Below, piece by piece: positions 55,239-64,000 of a stretch of DNA of 64,000 nucleotides. The notes below the pieces were generated by a model that was not told where the DNA came from, ran no database searches, and was given only the letters and a program-made list of their open reading frames with translations. Origin of the DNA: JBMYYR01 sp965243605 (GTDB taxonomy: Bacteria > Bacteroidota > Bacteroidia > Flavobacteriales > CAJXXR01); contig CBDEVQ010000121.1 of NCBI GenBank assembly GCA_965243605.1, forward strand, positions 1 to 64,000. Reading direction: 5' to 3'. A program made the position numbers and the translations under genes. Positions within the stretch are counted from its first letter, which is position 1. Each line of letters starts with the position of its first letter.

Positions 55239-57665
55239 TTGATGAGAAAATTTCTTTTCATACTCTTACTCCTTTGTAGCTTTCATAGTATTGCTCAATA
55301 TAATGTAAAGGGAAACATTTACGAATCTGGTAGTCTAAATGTAATTCCATTTGCAAATATTGTAGTTAATGAAACTATATACACCACAGCAGATGCTAAT
55401 GGCGCATACGCTTTATCTTTTCCAGAAAAAGGAAAGTATACGATTACCATTTCTGATGTGGCTCATAAAAAACTGATTACTTCCGTTTCTATTAAAAAAG
55501 TAGAAACAACTAAACACTTTAGTCTCGTTTCGGATAACAATATATTGAATGAATTTGTTCTCTCAGAATCTGGATCTAGAAATTCTTTAAATAGAATTAG
55601 CATAACAAGATTAAAAGCTATTGATGGTACAACTATTAATGCAGGTAAAAAAAATGAAGTTATTCAGCTTTCAAAATCTACATTCAATACAGCCACAAAT
55701 AACTCACGACAAATTTACGCCGAAGTTCCAGGTTTAAACATTTGGGAAAGTGATCAGACAGGACTTCAATTGGAAATTGGAGCTAGAGGGTTAAGTCCTC
55801 AAAGAACATCAAATTTTAATACTCGTCAGAACTATTATGACATTAGTGCTGATGCTTTAGGGTATCCTGAAAGTTACTACACACCTCCTTCTGAGGCCGT
55901 AGATCGTATTCAACTTATTAGAGGTGCTGCGTCCTTACAATATGGACCTCAATTTGGTGGAATGCTTAATTTTATCATGAAAAAAGGTAATCCTGATAAA
56001 AAAGCAGAAATAACACTAAGACAAAGTGTAGGATCATATGATCTTTATAACACATTTGCCAGTGTTGGTGGACAAATTAAAAAAACGAATTATTACGTTT
56101 TTGGTCAATACAAATCTTCTGGCGGATGGAGACCTAATTCTAGTTTAGACTCTTATACTGTATTTGGAGGTATTGAACATAAATTTAATGAGCACACATC
56201 TCTAAATTTAGAATATACACGACTTTTTTATACGGCTCAACAACCTGGTGGATTAACAGATCAACAATTTGAAGATGACCCTAGTCAATCCAATAGAACA
56301 GGAAATTGGTTTCAAGTTAACTGGAATGTATTTGCATTACGTTTAGAACATAAATTCTCAACAAATACAGAGTTATCTTCTCAATTCTTTGGTTTATATG
56401 CCCAAAGAAATGCACTAGGATATCTTCAAGATATATCTCATGCTGAAGATCAAATCCTATTAAATAGAGACCTTATATTATCAACATTTCAAAATTTTGG
56501 TAATGAAACTAAAGTTCTGCATCGTTACAAAATAAAAAATCAAATTTCAGCATTATTAACTGGAGCTAGATATTACCAAGGGTACACCGAAAAAGATCAA
56601 GGTTTTGGTCCTGATGGGAAAGACAGTGATTTTGAGTTTAACGATAAAGAAAGAGAAGCTGGATCGTTTTATGATTTCCCTAGTAAGAACCTTTCTATTT
56701 TTATGGAAAACATATTCCAAATAAACACATTATGGAGTGTTACACCAGGTATTCGATATGAGTATATAAATACAGAATCTGAAGGTTTCACACAACTTAT
56801 AGATGTTAATAATAACGGAGAAGTGATTAATCATAACAATTCTAAAAATTTAGAAAGAGATGTTTGGTTATATGGTGTTGGTACATCTTATAAACTTACT
56901 GAGCACATAGAATCTTATGCTAATTTCTCAAAAAATTATAGAGCTGTAAATTTTAATGATTTATATACGATCAATACGAACATTAAGATTGATCCAAATC
57001 TTTCTGATGAATCTGGATATAATATTGATGTTGGTATAAGAGGTAATATTAAAGACATATTAACGTTTGATGCCAGTGCTTATTATTTAAAATACGCCGA
57101 TAGAATTGGTAATATTATTCAAGTAGATACTACTAAATTCCAACCCTATACATTTAAAACGAATATCTCTGACTCAAGAACATTTGGTATTGAAGTCTTT
57201 ACAAGCTTAGATTTAAATAAAGTTTTAGAATTACCTAAAGGACATTCATTACGTTGGTTTAGTAATATGACACTACAAGATGGACGATATGTAAACTCTT
57301 CGGAAAGTTCTATTGAAGATAAAAAGGTGGAACTTGTGCCTAATTTTAATTATAAGACAGGTTTCATTTATAAAGTGAAAGGTTTATCAACAAGCTTAAT
57401 GTACACCTATGTTGGTGAACAATTTTCTGATGCGACCAATACACGCATAGCAAGTCAAAAGGCACTCTATGGTATTATCCCATCTTACCAAGTTATTGAT
57501 CTTTCTCTAAAATATAATTTCAAAAAAGGATTTACCCTAGAAACAGGGGTTAACAATTTATTGGATGAAAAATACTTTACGCGTCGTGCAACTGGATACC
57601 CAGGACCTGGTATTGTACCATCATCTAATAGAAATATATACTTCTCGATAGAGAAAAAGTTCTAA
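55239..57665 (+). CDS. TonB-dependent receptor, FecA-like, with N-terminal carboxypeptidase-regulatory-like domain
   Basis: 808 residues. A signal peptide is followed by a CarboxypepD_reg-like beta domain (YNVKGNIYESGSLNVIPFAN, about residues 20-100). The plug, about 125-240, has EVPGLNIWESDQTGLQLEIG and GARGLSPQRTSNFNTRQNYY, then RIQLIRGAASLQYGPQFGG, close to the FecA ferric-dicitrate receptor pattern. The barrel ends NLLDEKYFTRRATGYPGPG and IYFSIEKKF. It imports a ferric chelate with TonB energy. It precedes the ferric-binding lipoprotein gene by 15 bp. Confidence 0.93.
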   Translation: MMRKFLFILLLLCSFHSIAQYNVKGNIYESGSLNVIPFANIVVNETIYTTADANGAYALSFPEKGKYTITISDVAHKKLITSVSIKKVETTKHFSLVSDNNILNEFVLSESGSRNSLNRISITRLKAIDGTTINAGKKNEVIQLSKSTFNTATNNSRQIYAEVPGLNIWESDQTGLQLEIGARGLSPQRTSNFNTRQNYYDISADALGYPESYYTPPSEAVDRIQLIRGAASLQYGPQFGGMLNFIMKKGNPDKKAEITLRQSVGSYDLYNTFASVGGQIKKTNYYVFGQYKSSGGWRPNSSLDSYTVFGGIEHKFNEHTSLNLEYTRLFYTAQQPGGLTDQQFEDDPSQSNRTGNWFQVNWNVFALRLEHKFSTNTELSSQFFGLYAQRNALGYLQDISHAEDQILLNRDLILSTFQNFGNETKVLHRYKIKNQISALLTGARYYQGYTEKDQGFGPDGKDSDFEFNDKEREAGSFYDFPSKNLSIFMENIFQINTLWSVTPGIRYEYINTESEGFTQLIDVNNNGEVINHNNSKNLERDVWLYGVGTSYKLTEHIESYANFSKNYRAVNFNDLYTINTNIKIDPNLSDESGYNIDVGIRGNIKDILTFDASAYYLKYADRIGNIIQVDTTKFQPYTFKTNISDSRTFGIEVFTSLDLNKVLELPKGHSLRWFSNMTLQDGRYVNSSESSIEDKKVELVPNFNYKTGFIYKVKGLSTSLMYTYVGEQFSDATNTRIASQKALYGIIPSYQVIDLSLKYNFKKGFTLETGVNNLLDEKYFTRRATGYPGPGIVPSSNRNIYFSIEKKF

Positions 57666-57680
57666 ACTAAAGTATTACTT

Positions 57681-58733
57681 ATGAAAAAGTACCTTATCGC
57701 TTTTATAGCTATTATTGGATTAGTTTCATGTGGAAACGATGATAAAAAAAATAATCCAACTCCAACAGAAGCCAAGAATGATAATGTTGTTAATGTTTAC
57801 ACGCATCGTTTTTACGATACAGATAAAAAGTTAATCGACTTATTTGAAAAGAAAACTGGTATTAAGGTTAATGTTAAAAAAGACAAAGCAGATAAGCTTA
57901 TTGCATTACTACAAGCTGAAGGTAGTAAATCTGAAGCTGATTTGTTAGTAACCGTTGATGCTGGACGTTTAGGGTATGCTAAAGAATTAGATTTATTACA
58001 ATCTTTCCATTCTGATTATATTACGAATACGATACCACAAACAATGATTGACCCAGAAAACAAATGGGTAGCCTTAACGCAAAGAGCTCGTGTTATTGCA
58101 TATGATAAAGAAAAGGTTAAGCCAGAAGAGTTATCTACATATGCTGATTTGACTTCTGAGAAATGGAAAGGACAGATTAATGTACGTTCTTCAAATAATA
58201 TTTACAACCAATCTTTAATGGCTTCTATTATTGCACATGAAGGTGTTGATAAAGCTACAAATTGGGCTAGCGAAATGGTTGCCAATATGGCTAGAGAACC
58301 TAAAGGGAACGACAGAGATCAAGTAAAGCAAATTGCTTTAGGAGAAGGGTCTTTAGCTATTATTAATACATATTACTTAGGGAAATTACTAGATTCTAAG
58401 AATGCTTTAGAAGTAGAGGCTGGTAAGAAAGTAGGTTTATTTTTTCCAAACCAAAACACAACAGGTACACATATTAATGTTTCTGCCGTTGGTGTGGCTA
58501 AATACGCTCCAAACAAAGAAAATGCTATTAAGTTTATAGAATTCTTATTATCTCCAGAGGCTCAAAAAATGTATGCTGAAAGCAACCATGAATATCCAGT
58601 TCACCCAGATGTGAAACCATCTGAATTACTTCAATCATGGGGTGATTTTAAGAAAGATGATTTAGACTTAGGTCATTTATACAAATATAATAAAGCGGCG
58701 GTTGAAGCATTCCAAGTCGCAGAATGGAAATAG
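57681..58733 (+). CDS. Ferric-iron-binding lipoprotein (FutA/FbpA-type substrate-binding protein)
   Basis: 350 residues. MKKYLIAFIAIIGLVSC then GNDDKKNN is a lipoprotein signal (Cys17) with an Asp-rich export signature. The periplasmic-binding fold is clear: VYTHRFYDTDKKLIDLFEKK, GSKSEADLLVTVDAGRLGYA, ANMAREPKGNDRDQVKQI, and the Tyr pair in INTYYLGKL that binds Fe3+ in FutA/FbpA. Classical members work with an FbpBC permease; none is here. If surface-exposed it could hand iron to the receptor instead. Confidence 0.9.
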   Translation: MKKYLIAFIAIIGLVSCGNDDKKNNPTPTEAKNDNVVNVYTHRFYDTDKKLIDLFEKKTGIKVNVKKDKADKLIALLQAEGSKSEADLLVTVDAGRLGYAKELDLLQSFHSDYITNTIPQTMIDPENKWVALTQRARVIAYDKEKVKPEELSTYADLTSEKWKGQINVRSSNNIYNQSLMASIIAHEGVDKATNWASEMVANMAREPKGNDRDQVKQIALGEGSLAIINTYYLGKLLDSKNALEVEAGKKVGLFFPNQNTTGTHINVSAVGVAKYAPNKENAIKFIEFLLSPEAQKMYAESNHEYPVHPDVKPSELLQSWGDFKKDDLDLGHLYKYNKAAVEAFQVAEWK

Positions 58734-58802
58734 ATAATAATCTATATCCTTAAATAAGTGATGTTTTCATAAATTTAAGGTGTATTTATCCTAAAAATAC
58801 AT

Positions 58803-58810
58803 TAGATTTG
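58803..58810 (+). promoter_or_regulatory. Putative -7 box for rpsP
   Basis: TAGATTTG matches TAnnTTTG, 44 bp upstream of the rpsP ATG at 58855. GGAG at 58826-58829 is too far from the start to be an obvious ribosome-binding site. Confidence 0.4.
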
Positions 58811-58854
58811 CAGCTTATTATTAACTGGAGGTCGAGTACCTCAAAATGATTGTT

Positions 58855-59373
58855 ATGGCAACAAGAATTAGATTACAAAGACACGGTAGAAAAGCGAGAC
58901 CTTTTTACCACATCGTAATTGCTGATGCACGTGCGAAAAGAGATGGACGTTTTATCGAGAAAATCGGTACTTACAACCCAACTACTAACCCTGCAACTAT
59001 CGAATTAAACAACGATAAAGCTTTAGAGTGGTTAATGACAGGAGCTCAACCTTCTGATACAGTTCGTGCTATTTTATCTCATAGAGGAGTTCTTTTACAC
59101 AAACACTTATTAGAAGGTGTTAAAAAAGGAGCACTTACTGAGGAGCAAGCTATGGCTAAGTTAGAAAAGTGGATGGAAGGAAAAGAAGGAGCAGTTAATG
59201 CTAAGATTTCTGGAATCACTTCTGCAAACGAAGCTTCTAAAGCTGCTGCATTAGCACAAGAAAAAGAAGTAAACCAGAAAAGAGCGGCTGATATTGTAGC
59301 TAAAAACACTCCAGAGGTTGAAGAATCAACTGAAGAAGTAGCATCTGAGGAAACTCCAGAAGCTGAAGCATAA
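58855..59373 (+). CDS. rpsP: 30S ribosomal protein S16
   Basis: 172 residues from the ATG at 58855 (MATRIRLQRHGRKARPFYHI); an upstream in-frame ATG at 58846 adds three residues. The S16 core (about 80 residues) includes IVIADARAKRDGRFIEKIGT and IGTYNPTTN, followed by DRVRAILSHRGVLL-like TVRAILSHRGVLLHK. The C-terminal half is a Lys/Glu/Ala-rich extension found in Bacteroidota S16, ending in an acidic stretch. S16 is essential for 30S assembly. rimM follows after a terminator-like hairpin. Confidence 0.97.
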   Translation: MATRIRLQRHGRKARPFYHIVIADARAKRDGRFIEKIGTYNPTTNPATIELNNDKALEWLMTGAQPSDTVRAILSHRGVLLHKHLLEGVKKGALTEEQAMAKLEKWMEGKEGAVNAKISGITSANEASKAAALAQEKEVNQKRAADIVAKNTPEVEESTEEVASEETPEAEA

Positions 59374-59395
59374 GACGCACTTATTCAAGTTATTT

Positions 59396-59431
59396 AAGCC
59401 TTTAAATTCAATAGAATTTAGAGGCTTTTTT
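59396..59431 (+). terminator. Hairpin between rpsP and rimM
   Basis: AAGCCTTTAAATTC pairs with GAATTTAGAGGCTT (one G-U position) around an AATA loop and is followed by T6. It could attenuate rimM expression relative to rpsP. Confidence 0.75.
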
Positions 59432-59455
59432 AATTAATTATATTCTGAATACACC

Positions 59456-60016
59456 ATGAATAAAGAAGATTGCTTTTACCTAGGAACGGTTTTAAGAAAA
59501 CATGGATATAAAGGTGACTTTATTGCTAAATTTGATGCTGATGACATCCTAGCCTATGAAAATATTCAAGCCGTATTTTTTGATTTCAAAAAAGAGCTTG
59601 TACCATTACCATTAACTAAATGTGAGCATTTAAAGAAGGATACCTTTTTATTACATATAGATGGATACGACTCTGAAGATGATTTATATAAAGTTCTTGG
59701 TGCTGAATTATATCTTCCATTAGATTTACTTCCTAAACTTGAAGGAGATGAATTTTATTACCATGAGGTTTCTCATTTTGATGTTATAGATGAGAACAAA
59801 GGGAACATTGGTAAAGTGAAAGATATTAGAACAGATACAGCTCAAGATATACTATATATAATAAGCGCTGAGGATGACGAAACAGAAATATTGATACCAT
59901 TAGCTGAAAATGTTTTTAAAGGACTCTCAAGAGAAAATAAAGAGTTTCATATTAAAGCTCCAGAAGGGCTAATAGATTTATACTTTCAGACACACAAACA
60001 GTCTGATGAAGAATAA
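59456..60016 (+). CDS. rimM: Ribosome maturation factor RimM
   Basis: 186 residues. The N-terminal RimM barrel starts CFYLGTVLRKHGYKGDFIAK, and the PRC-barrel follows from FYYHEVSHFDVIDENKGNIG to ILIPLAENVFKG. RimM assists assembly of the 30S head with S19. It follows rpsP as in most bacteria. Length is normal. The stop codon overlaps the large palindromic terminator. Confidence 0.96.
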   Translation: MNKEDCFYLGTVLRKHGYKGDFIAKFDADDILAYENIQAVFFDFKKELVPLPLTKCEHLKKDTFLLHIDGYDSEDDLYKVLGAELYLPLDLLPKLEGDEFYYHEVSHFDVIDENKGNIGKVKDIRTDTAQDILYIISAEDDETEILIPLAENVFKGLSRENKEFHIKAPEGLIDLYFQTHKQSDEE

Positions 60017-60055
60017 AAAAAGGTTAACTGAATATTCAGTTAACCTTTTTTTATT
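60012..60055. terminator. 44-bp perfect palindrome overlapping two stop codons
   Basis: Positions 60012-60033 and 60034-60055 are perfect reverse complements without a loop, with A7 and T7 tracts. The rimM stop codon (60014-60016) and most of the WbqC stop codon lie inside it. It terminates transcription from both sides. Confidence 0.9.
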
Positions 60056-60713
60056 ATTTCGGAAATACAAACCTTTGCTTAGGTTGTTCTTTATTGTTTA
60101 AACATTCAAGAAAGTAATTTTCTGAGTTTTGACCTTCATTACATAATAAATCTAAAATACTAAGATTAGGTTGAAAGTCAAATTTCTCGGCAAATACTTG
60201 CTTATATGGTTGTATTATTGATTCATCCTGCCAAGGCTTTTTAGGATGAATTACTTGTCTATAATCTGTTTCTATGGTATTAATAGGTGTAAACTCCTCT
60301 CCTAATTTATAGGTTAAATCCACTTTCATTTTAGATAAAACATAATCGAATAGTTCTAAATTAAAATCTAAAAGAAAGTCATATTTCTTATGATAAAATT
60401 GTTCTAATTCGGATTGGTAATATAAAAAATACGGTGATGACAAGTATGCAGAAGTAATACTTCTCCAATGGTTGTTCTGCCAGTTTTCATCATATTTAAT
60501 TCTTAAATCTTTAATACAGGTTTTAGAATTCGATTTTTTCATTACTGGAATACTCAAAGCAAACACGCCATTTGCACCCATTAAATGGCATCTATTTCTA
60601 TATGTTTGTTTCGTATAATGTTCATGCTGCTCAATACAAATATCATCTATATTAGACATCATTTCTAATACATACGCCAATGGTGGTAAATAAGCCGTAC
60701 TAAATAAACTCAT
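60054..60713 (-). CDS. WbqC-family protein
   Basis: 219 residues. YLPPLAYVLEMMSNIDDICI, HYTKQTYRNRCHLMGANGVF, ALSIPVMKKSNS and LRIKYDENWQNNHWRSITSA match the WbqC domain, a Cys/His-containing family often found beside amino-sugar or lipid genes. Its exact role is unknown. It overlaps the upstream small gene by 4 bp and is the last gene of an operon with the RND transporter and polyprenyl synthase. Confidence 0.88.
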   Translation of the reverse strand: MSLFSTAYLPPLAYVLEMMSNIDDICIEQHEHYTKQTYRNRCHLMGANGVFALSIPVMKKSNSKTCIKDLRIKYDENWQNNHWRSITSAYLSSPYFLYYQSELEQFYHKKYDFLLDFNLELFDYVLSKMKVDLTYKLGEEFTPINTIETDYRQVIHPKKPWQDESIIQPYKQVFAEKFDFQPNLSILDLLCNEGQNSENYFLECLNNKEQPKQRFVFPK

Positions 60714-61078
60714 GAACTATATTTTAATTTGTAATACACCTTCTGCGCACATCTAATTATGACCAATTCGGCCACACATTCATAAACATCTTCAAATACT
60801 TGTTCCTGGGTATAACTCTGTATTTGTTCATTTGAAATATCAATACGATACAAAAAGTGTGTAAAAAGATGTGTGTTTTGAGCATAAAACTCATCCAAAT
60901 CATATCTTAAATATGATTTTATTCGATTTATATCTCCATCAGAAAAATCACCTTGTAAAACTTCCCAATCAAAACTTACAAACTCCTTTCTTATTTGAGC
61001 TATAAGCCTCTGAATAAAATCGGGACTTAGCTTCGTAAGATCTTGGATTGTATTTGGAAGTTGAACTGTCATAAACAA
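60710..61078 (-). CDS. Small helical protein of unknown function in the polyprenyl operon
   Basis: 122 residues, helical and acidic, no signal peptide or membrane helix. FIQRLIAQIRKEFVSFDWEV and QEQVFEDVYECVAELVIIRC are amphipathic helices. Start and stop abut its neighbours: it begins at the base after the polyprenyl synthase stop and overlaps the WbqC gene by 4 bp. It may be a partner protein; no family recognised. Confidence 0.75.
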   Translation of the reverse strand: MFMTVQLPNTIQDLTKLSPDFIQRLIAQIRKEFVSFDWEVLQGDFSDGDINRIKSYLRYDLDEFYAQNTHLFTHFLYRIDISNEQIQSYTQEQVFEDVYECVAELVIIRCAQKVYYKLKYSS

Positions 61079-62050
61079 TTAAAAGTTGCGGTTAACTATT
61101 TTATCGTTTAACTCTACTAAAATTGTTTTATACGACTCCTCTATCTGCATTTTTGAAACCAATAAATTGGATGTAACCACTAGGTCATCTGTCATCGAAT
61201 TTATATAAGATTTCACTCCACAACGTTCAAAAATCTCCAATACTGTATCTATCTTTTCTTTCGGACTAAAATCTTTACCAGAATAGTAATGAAGTAGAGT
61301 TTCTTTATCTGCAATAGAAGCTTGCTCTAAAGCATATAAATACAATGCTGTCTTCTTATTGGTTAAGATATCTCCAGCGGCTTGTTTACCTACAGCTTCA
61401 TCTCCAAATACATCTAAGTAATCATCTCTTAATTGAAATGCCAAACCTATTTTAATTCCGTATTCTTCAACTAAGGCCATTTGATCTTCATCAGCACCAG
61501 CAAACATAGCACCTAACTTCATCGAAGCCGCTAATAATATTGCAGTCTTATTCTTAATCATATCAAGATATTCATCCAGACTTACGAGATCTTCCTTCTC
61601 AAAGTCCATATCTTTCTGTTGACCCTCACATACTAAAAGAGCCGATTTATTAAAATAATCAAGTAATGCCTTAAACCTTGGTGTATCCAATTGTAACAAT
61701 TGTTGATAAGCAACAATCATCATACTATCCCCGGATAAAATAGCGGTATTAATATCCCATTTTTCATGAACAGTTACCTTACCTCTTCGTAAAGGTGCTT
61801 CATCCATAATATCATCATGAACTAACGTGAAATTATGAAATATCTCAATAGAACTCGCCAATGGAAATGCATCTTCAACTGTTCTGCCATAAGCTTCGGT
61901 AAACAATAATGCCATACAAGGACGAATACGTTTACCTCCCAATTTCATAATATAATCAATAGGTAAATATAGATTCTGAGGTTCTTTTACAAAGTTCATC
62001 GCATTAAGATGATTCTCAAATTTTTGTAAAAAGTATCCTAAGTCTTTCAT
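61079..62050 (-). CDS. Trans-polyprenyl diphosphate synthase
   Basis: 323 residues. First Asp-rich motif FTLVHDDIMDEAPLRRG, second LRDDYLDVFGDEAVGK, GGKRIRPCMALL and the CEGQQKDMDFE region are classical for the farnesyl/geranylgeranyl/octaprenyl family. The chain length is not decided by what I can see; the product may feed menaquinone or carotenoids. It overlaps the RND transporter gene by 4 bp, indicating translational coupling. Confidence 0.94.
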   Translation of the reverse strand: MKDLGYFLQKFENHLNAMNFVKEPQNLYLPIDYIMKLGGKRIRPCMALLFTEAYGRTVEDAFPLASSIEIFHNFTLVHDDIMDEAPLRRGKVTVHEKWDINTAILSGDSMMIVAYQQLLQLDTPRFKALLDYFNKSALLVCEGQQKDMDFEKEDLVSLDEYLDMIKNKTAILLAASMKLGAMFAGADEDQMALVEEYGIKIGLAFQLRDDYLDVFGDEAVGKQAAGDILTNKKTALYLYALEQASIADKETLLHYYSGKDFSPKEKIDTVLEIFERCGVKSYINSMTDDLVVTSNLLVSKMQIEESYKTILVELNDKIVNRNF

Positions 62051-64000
62051 GATTCTTCTTTTTCTTTTTTGATTTTTAAAGCATCAAAGTCTATATCTTC
62101 TTCCTCATCCCAAGTTTCGAAATAAGGTTCTTTTAAGATCTTTTTTGAAAGTATTACATCTAAACTCATTAACAACGTTGGTAATAAGATTAGATTAGAT
62201 AACATAGCAATAAGTAATGATATAGAAACGAGCATACCTAAAGCTACGGTTCCTCCAAAGCTAGAGGCTGTAAAAATACTAAACCCGAAAAACAATACGA
62301 TTGATGTATAAATCATCGACACTCCTGTTTCTCTTACTGCAGCTATAATGGCCGATTTTAAATTCCAACGTTTATTTCCTAATTCTTGACGATATTTTGC
62401 CAAAAAGTGAATGGTATCATCAATAGATATTCCGAAAGCAATACTAAACACTAACACTGTAGATGGTTTAATAACAATACCAGCATATCCCATAATTCCG
62501 GCTGTTAAAATAAGCGGTAATAGGTTTGGTAATAAAGAAACCAATACCATTCTCCAAGATTGAAACATAAAAGCCATTAGAAAAGCAATAATTACAATCG
62601 CTAGTCCCAAACTTTGGTATAAGTTATTTACTAGATATTCTGTTCCTTTATAATACATAACTGAAGACCCAGTTATGATTACATCATATTTTTCTTTCGG
62701 GAAAATTTCATCAATATCTTCTCTTAAAGATTTTCTAATTTCACGCATTCTAACCGCGCCAACATCTTTAACAAGCATAGAAACTCTTGCAATTTGCTGA
62801 GTAGAATCTACTAAAGAATTAATATCAAACTTCACTGGTGAATCAGAAGTATCTTCCAGTTTTGTGTTCTTAATAGCACTTAAAACCCAATCCTTCTCAA
62901 AACGACTTGGTAACGTATAAAACTTCTCTTTACCATTAAAATATGCCTGTTTACTAAACTTAAGAATATCTACTAAAGACTTAGGCTTGGCAATATCAGG
63001 GTATGTATTAATTTTATTTTGAAGCTTATCAATTCGCTTTAATGTTGATAATTTTAATACTCCACCTTTTTTCTTTGTATCTACTAGAATTTCGAATGGC
63101 AACACCCCTTTAAACTCATTTTCAATAAAATGCATGTCCTTATAAAGAGGATCATCTTTCGGAATATCATCTGTTAAAGTACCACTAGTCTGTATTTTTG
63201 TAATACCAATAACACCAATAACTAGCACTATTCCTGTTACTATATATACAGCGGGTTTATAAAACTGAACAACCTCTACCATCCAGCGTATGATGTAATT
63301 CATCCAACGACGCTTTAAATGCCTAAGATGCTTCGCCTTAGGAGGTCTTAAACCTGTATAAACAGAAGGGATAACTATTAACGAGATAATAAAGACCAGA
63401 ATAATATTCATTGAAGCAATAACTCCAAATTCAATTAACATTTGGTTTCCAGTTAAGATAAACGTACCAAAACCTGCAGCCGTGGTAAGGTTAGTCATAA
63501 AAGAAGCCTTACCTACTTTTTGTATAACACGTTTTAGCGCTAATATCTTCTGACCATGTTCTTGATATTCGTAATGGTATTTATTTAATAAGAATACGCA
63601 ATTTGGTATACCAATTACAATAATTAATGGTGGTATCATACCTGATAATATAGTAATACTATAACCTAACATGGCCATAGTACCCATACTCCAGACTACT
63701 CCAATACCAACAACAAGAACTGAAAATATTGTAGCTGACAATGATCTAAAGAACAAGAACATAATAATGGATGTAACCAACATGGCTAGACCAATAAATA
63801 TTCCTATTTCGTCCTTAATTTTTATTGAATTTTCTATACGGATATGTGGCATACCAGATTGCCTGATATCAATCCCTGTTTTTTCTTCAAAAACATGAAT
63901 TAACTTCGATATTTCAGCAGCCATTACTTCACGTTCTTTGGTATCTAGAACTTCCTTATTTAAAGTAATAGCGGTAATAAAAGCTTCTGATTCAGCGTTA
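62047..64000 (-). CDS. RND/MMPL-family transporter (HAE3 type), N-terminus outside window
   Basis: The minus-strand frame is open to the right edge, so the first codons are missing; the Met at 63924 is internal. About 650 residues are visible. Two blocks of membrane helices, about 40-190 and 440-600, enclose a periplasmic domain. FGISIDDTIHFLAKYRQE and AGFGTFILTGNQMLIEFGV are RND hallmarks; the single-chain form with two sterol-sensing-like blocks fits HAE3/MMPL proteins that export lipids or isoprenoids. The overlap with polyprenyl synthase suggests a link to isoprenoid lipids. Confidence 0.9.
   Translation of the reverse strand, partial: NAESEAFITAITLNKEVLDTKEREVMAAEISKLIHVFEEKTGIDIRQSGMPHIRIENSIKIKDEIGIFIGLAMLVTSIIMFLFFRSLSATIFSVLVVGIGVVWSMGTMAMLGYSITILSGMIPPLIIVIGIPNCVFLLNKYHYEYQEHGQKILALKRVIQKVGKASFMTNLTTAAGFGTFILTGNQMLIEFGVIASMNIILVFIISLIVIPSVYTGLRPPKAKHLRHLKRRWMNYIIRWMVEVVQFYKPAVYIVTGIVLVIGVIGITKIQTSGTLTDDIPKDDPLYKDMHFIENEFKGVLPFEILVDTKKKGGVLKLSTLKRIDKLQNKINTYPDIAKPKSLVDILKFSKQAYFNGKEKFYTLPSRFEKDWVLSAIKNTKLEDTSDSPVKFDINSLVDSTQQIARVSMLVKDVGAVRMREIRKSLREDIDEIFPKEKYDVIITGSSVMYYKGTEYLVNNLYQSLGLAIVIIAFLMAFMFQSWRMVLVSLLPNLLPLILTAGIMGYAGIVIKPSTVLVFSIAFGISIDDTIHFLAKYRQELGNKRWNLKSAIIAAVRETGVSMIYTSIVLFFGFSIFTASSFGGTVALGMLVSISLLIAMLSNLILLPTLLMSLDVILSKKILKEPYFETWDEEEDIDFDALKIKKEKEES

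Noticed and set aside
1..64000. Prophage, insertion sequence, defence island or secretion-locus cluster
   Set aside because: No integrase, transposase, phage, restriction or T9SS machinery genes are visible; T9SS appears only through cargo proteins.

Overview
The window is a chromosomal segment of a member of the Bacteroidota, most probably a Flavobacteriaceae species. The evidence is a strongly AT-rich base composition, four secreted proteins with type IX secretion (T9SS) C-terminal domains, many lipoproteins with Asp-rich sequence after the lipobox Cys, TAnnTTTG-type -7 promoter boxes, weak or absent Shine-Dalgarno sites, and flavobacterial gene families (fused RibBA, YdiJ-type oxidase, DUF4856/imelysin iron genes). 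I see no rRNA, tRNA, CRISPR array, insertion sequence, prophage or plasmid gene.

Layout. 1-3.6 kb: tail of an unknown gene, folD, ffh and an acidic protein. 3.6-8.1 kb: an operon HxlR regulator - UbiA-like membrane protein - kynU - kmo, divergent from a flavodoxin-fold quinone reductase across a repeat-bearing operator region. 8.2-13.1 kb: a gene-decay zone with a lipoprotein gene broken by a 13-bp tandem duplication, a decayed duplicate of an outer-membrane barrel gene, a truncated NTF2-like gene and several unknown proteins. 13.1-22.6 kb: AspH-like hydroxylase, DUF2520 and KdsC-like genes, ribBA, an epimerase, a cyclophilin lipoprotein, type II NADH dehydrogenase, a DEAD-box helicase, a glycosyltransferase and an FtsE-type ATPase. 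22.7-29.5 kb: a TPR protein split by an A8 frameshift, an outer-membrane barrel protein and gyrB. 29.6-38.4 kb: a hydrolase, bioA, yceI, a Crp/Fnr regulator with a 23-bp-period palindrome array beside it, a YdiJ-like dehydrogenase, an Lrp regulator and a DUF1338 dioxygenase. 38.5-51 kb: T9SS cargo and lipoproteins around recA and bcp. 51-58.7 kb: alanine dehydrogenase and an iron-uptake cluster (DUF4856, imelysin, FecA-like receptor, Fe3+-binding lipoprotein). 58.8-64 kb: rpsP-rimM, then a convergent operon of RND transporter, polyprenyl synthase, a small protein and WbqC.

How the genes work together. Kmo and KynU are the middle of tryptophan catabolism and make redox-active aminophenols; the HxlR protein and quinone reductase beside them look like a response to those products. 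YdiJ, Lrp and DUF1338 together suggest oxidation of 2-oxoadipate through D-2-hydroxyglutarate to 2-oxoglutarate, the end of lysine catabolism and possibly of tryptophan catabolism. In the iron cluster the imelysin, the DUF4856 protein and the ferric-binding protein all look like surface lipoproteins beside a FecA-like receptor, and no permease gene is present. Most convergent gene pairs are separated by very long, nearly perfect palindromic bidirectional terminators. All functional calls come from reading the sequence; no database search was run.
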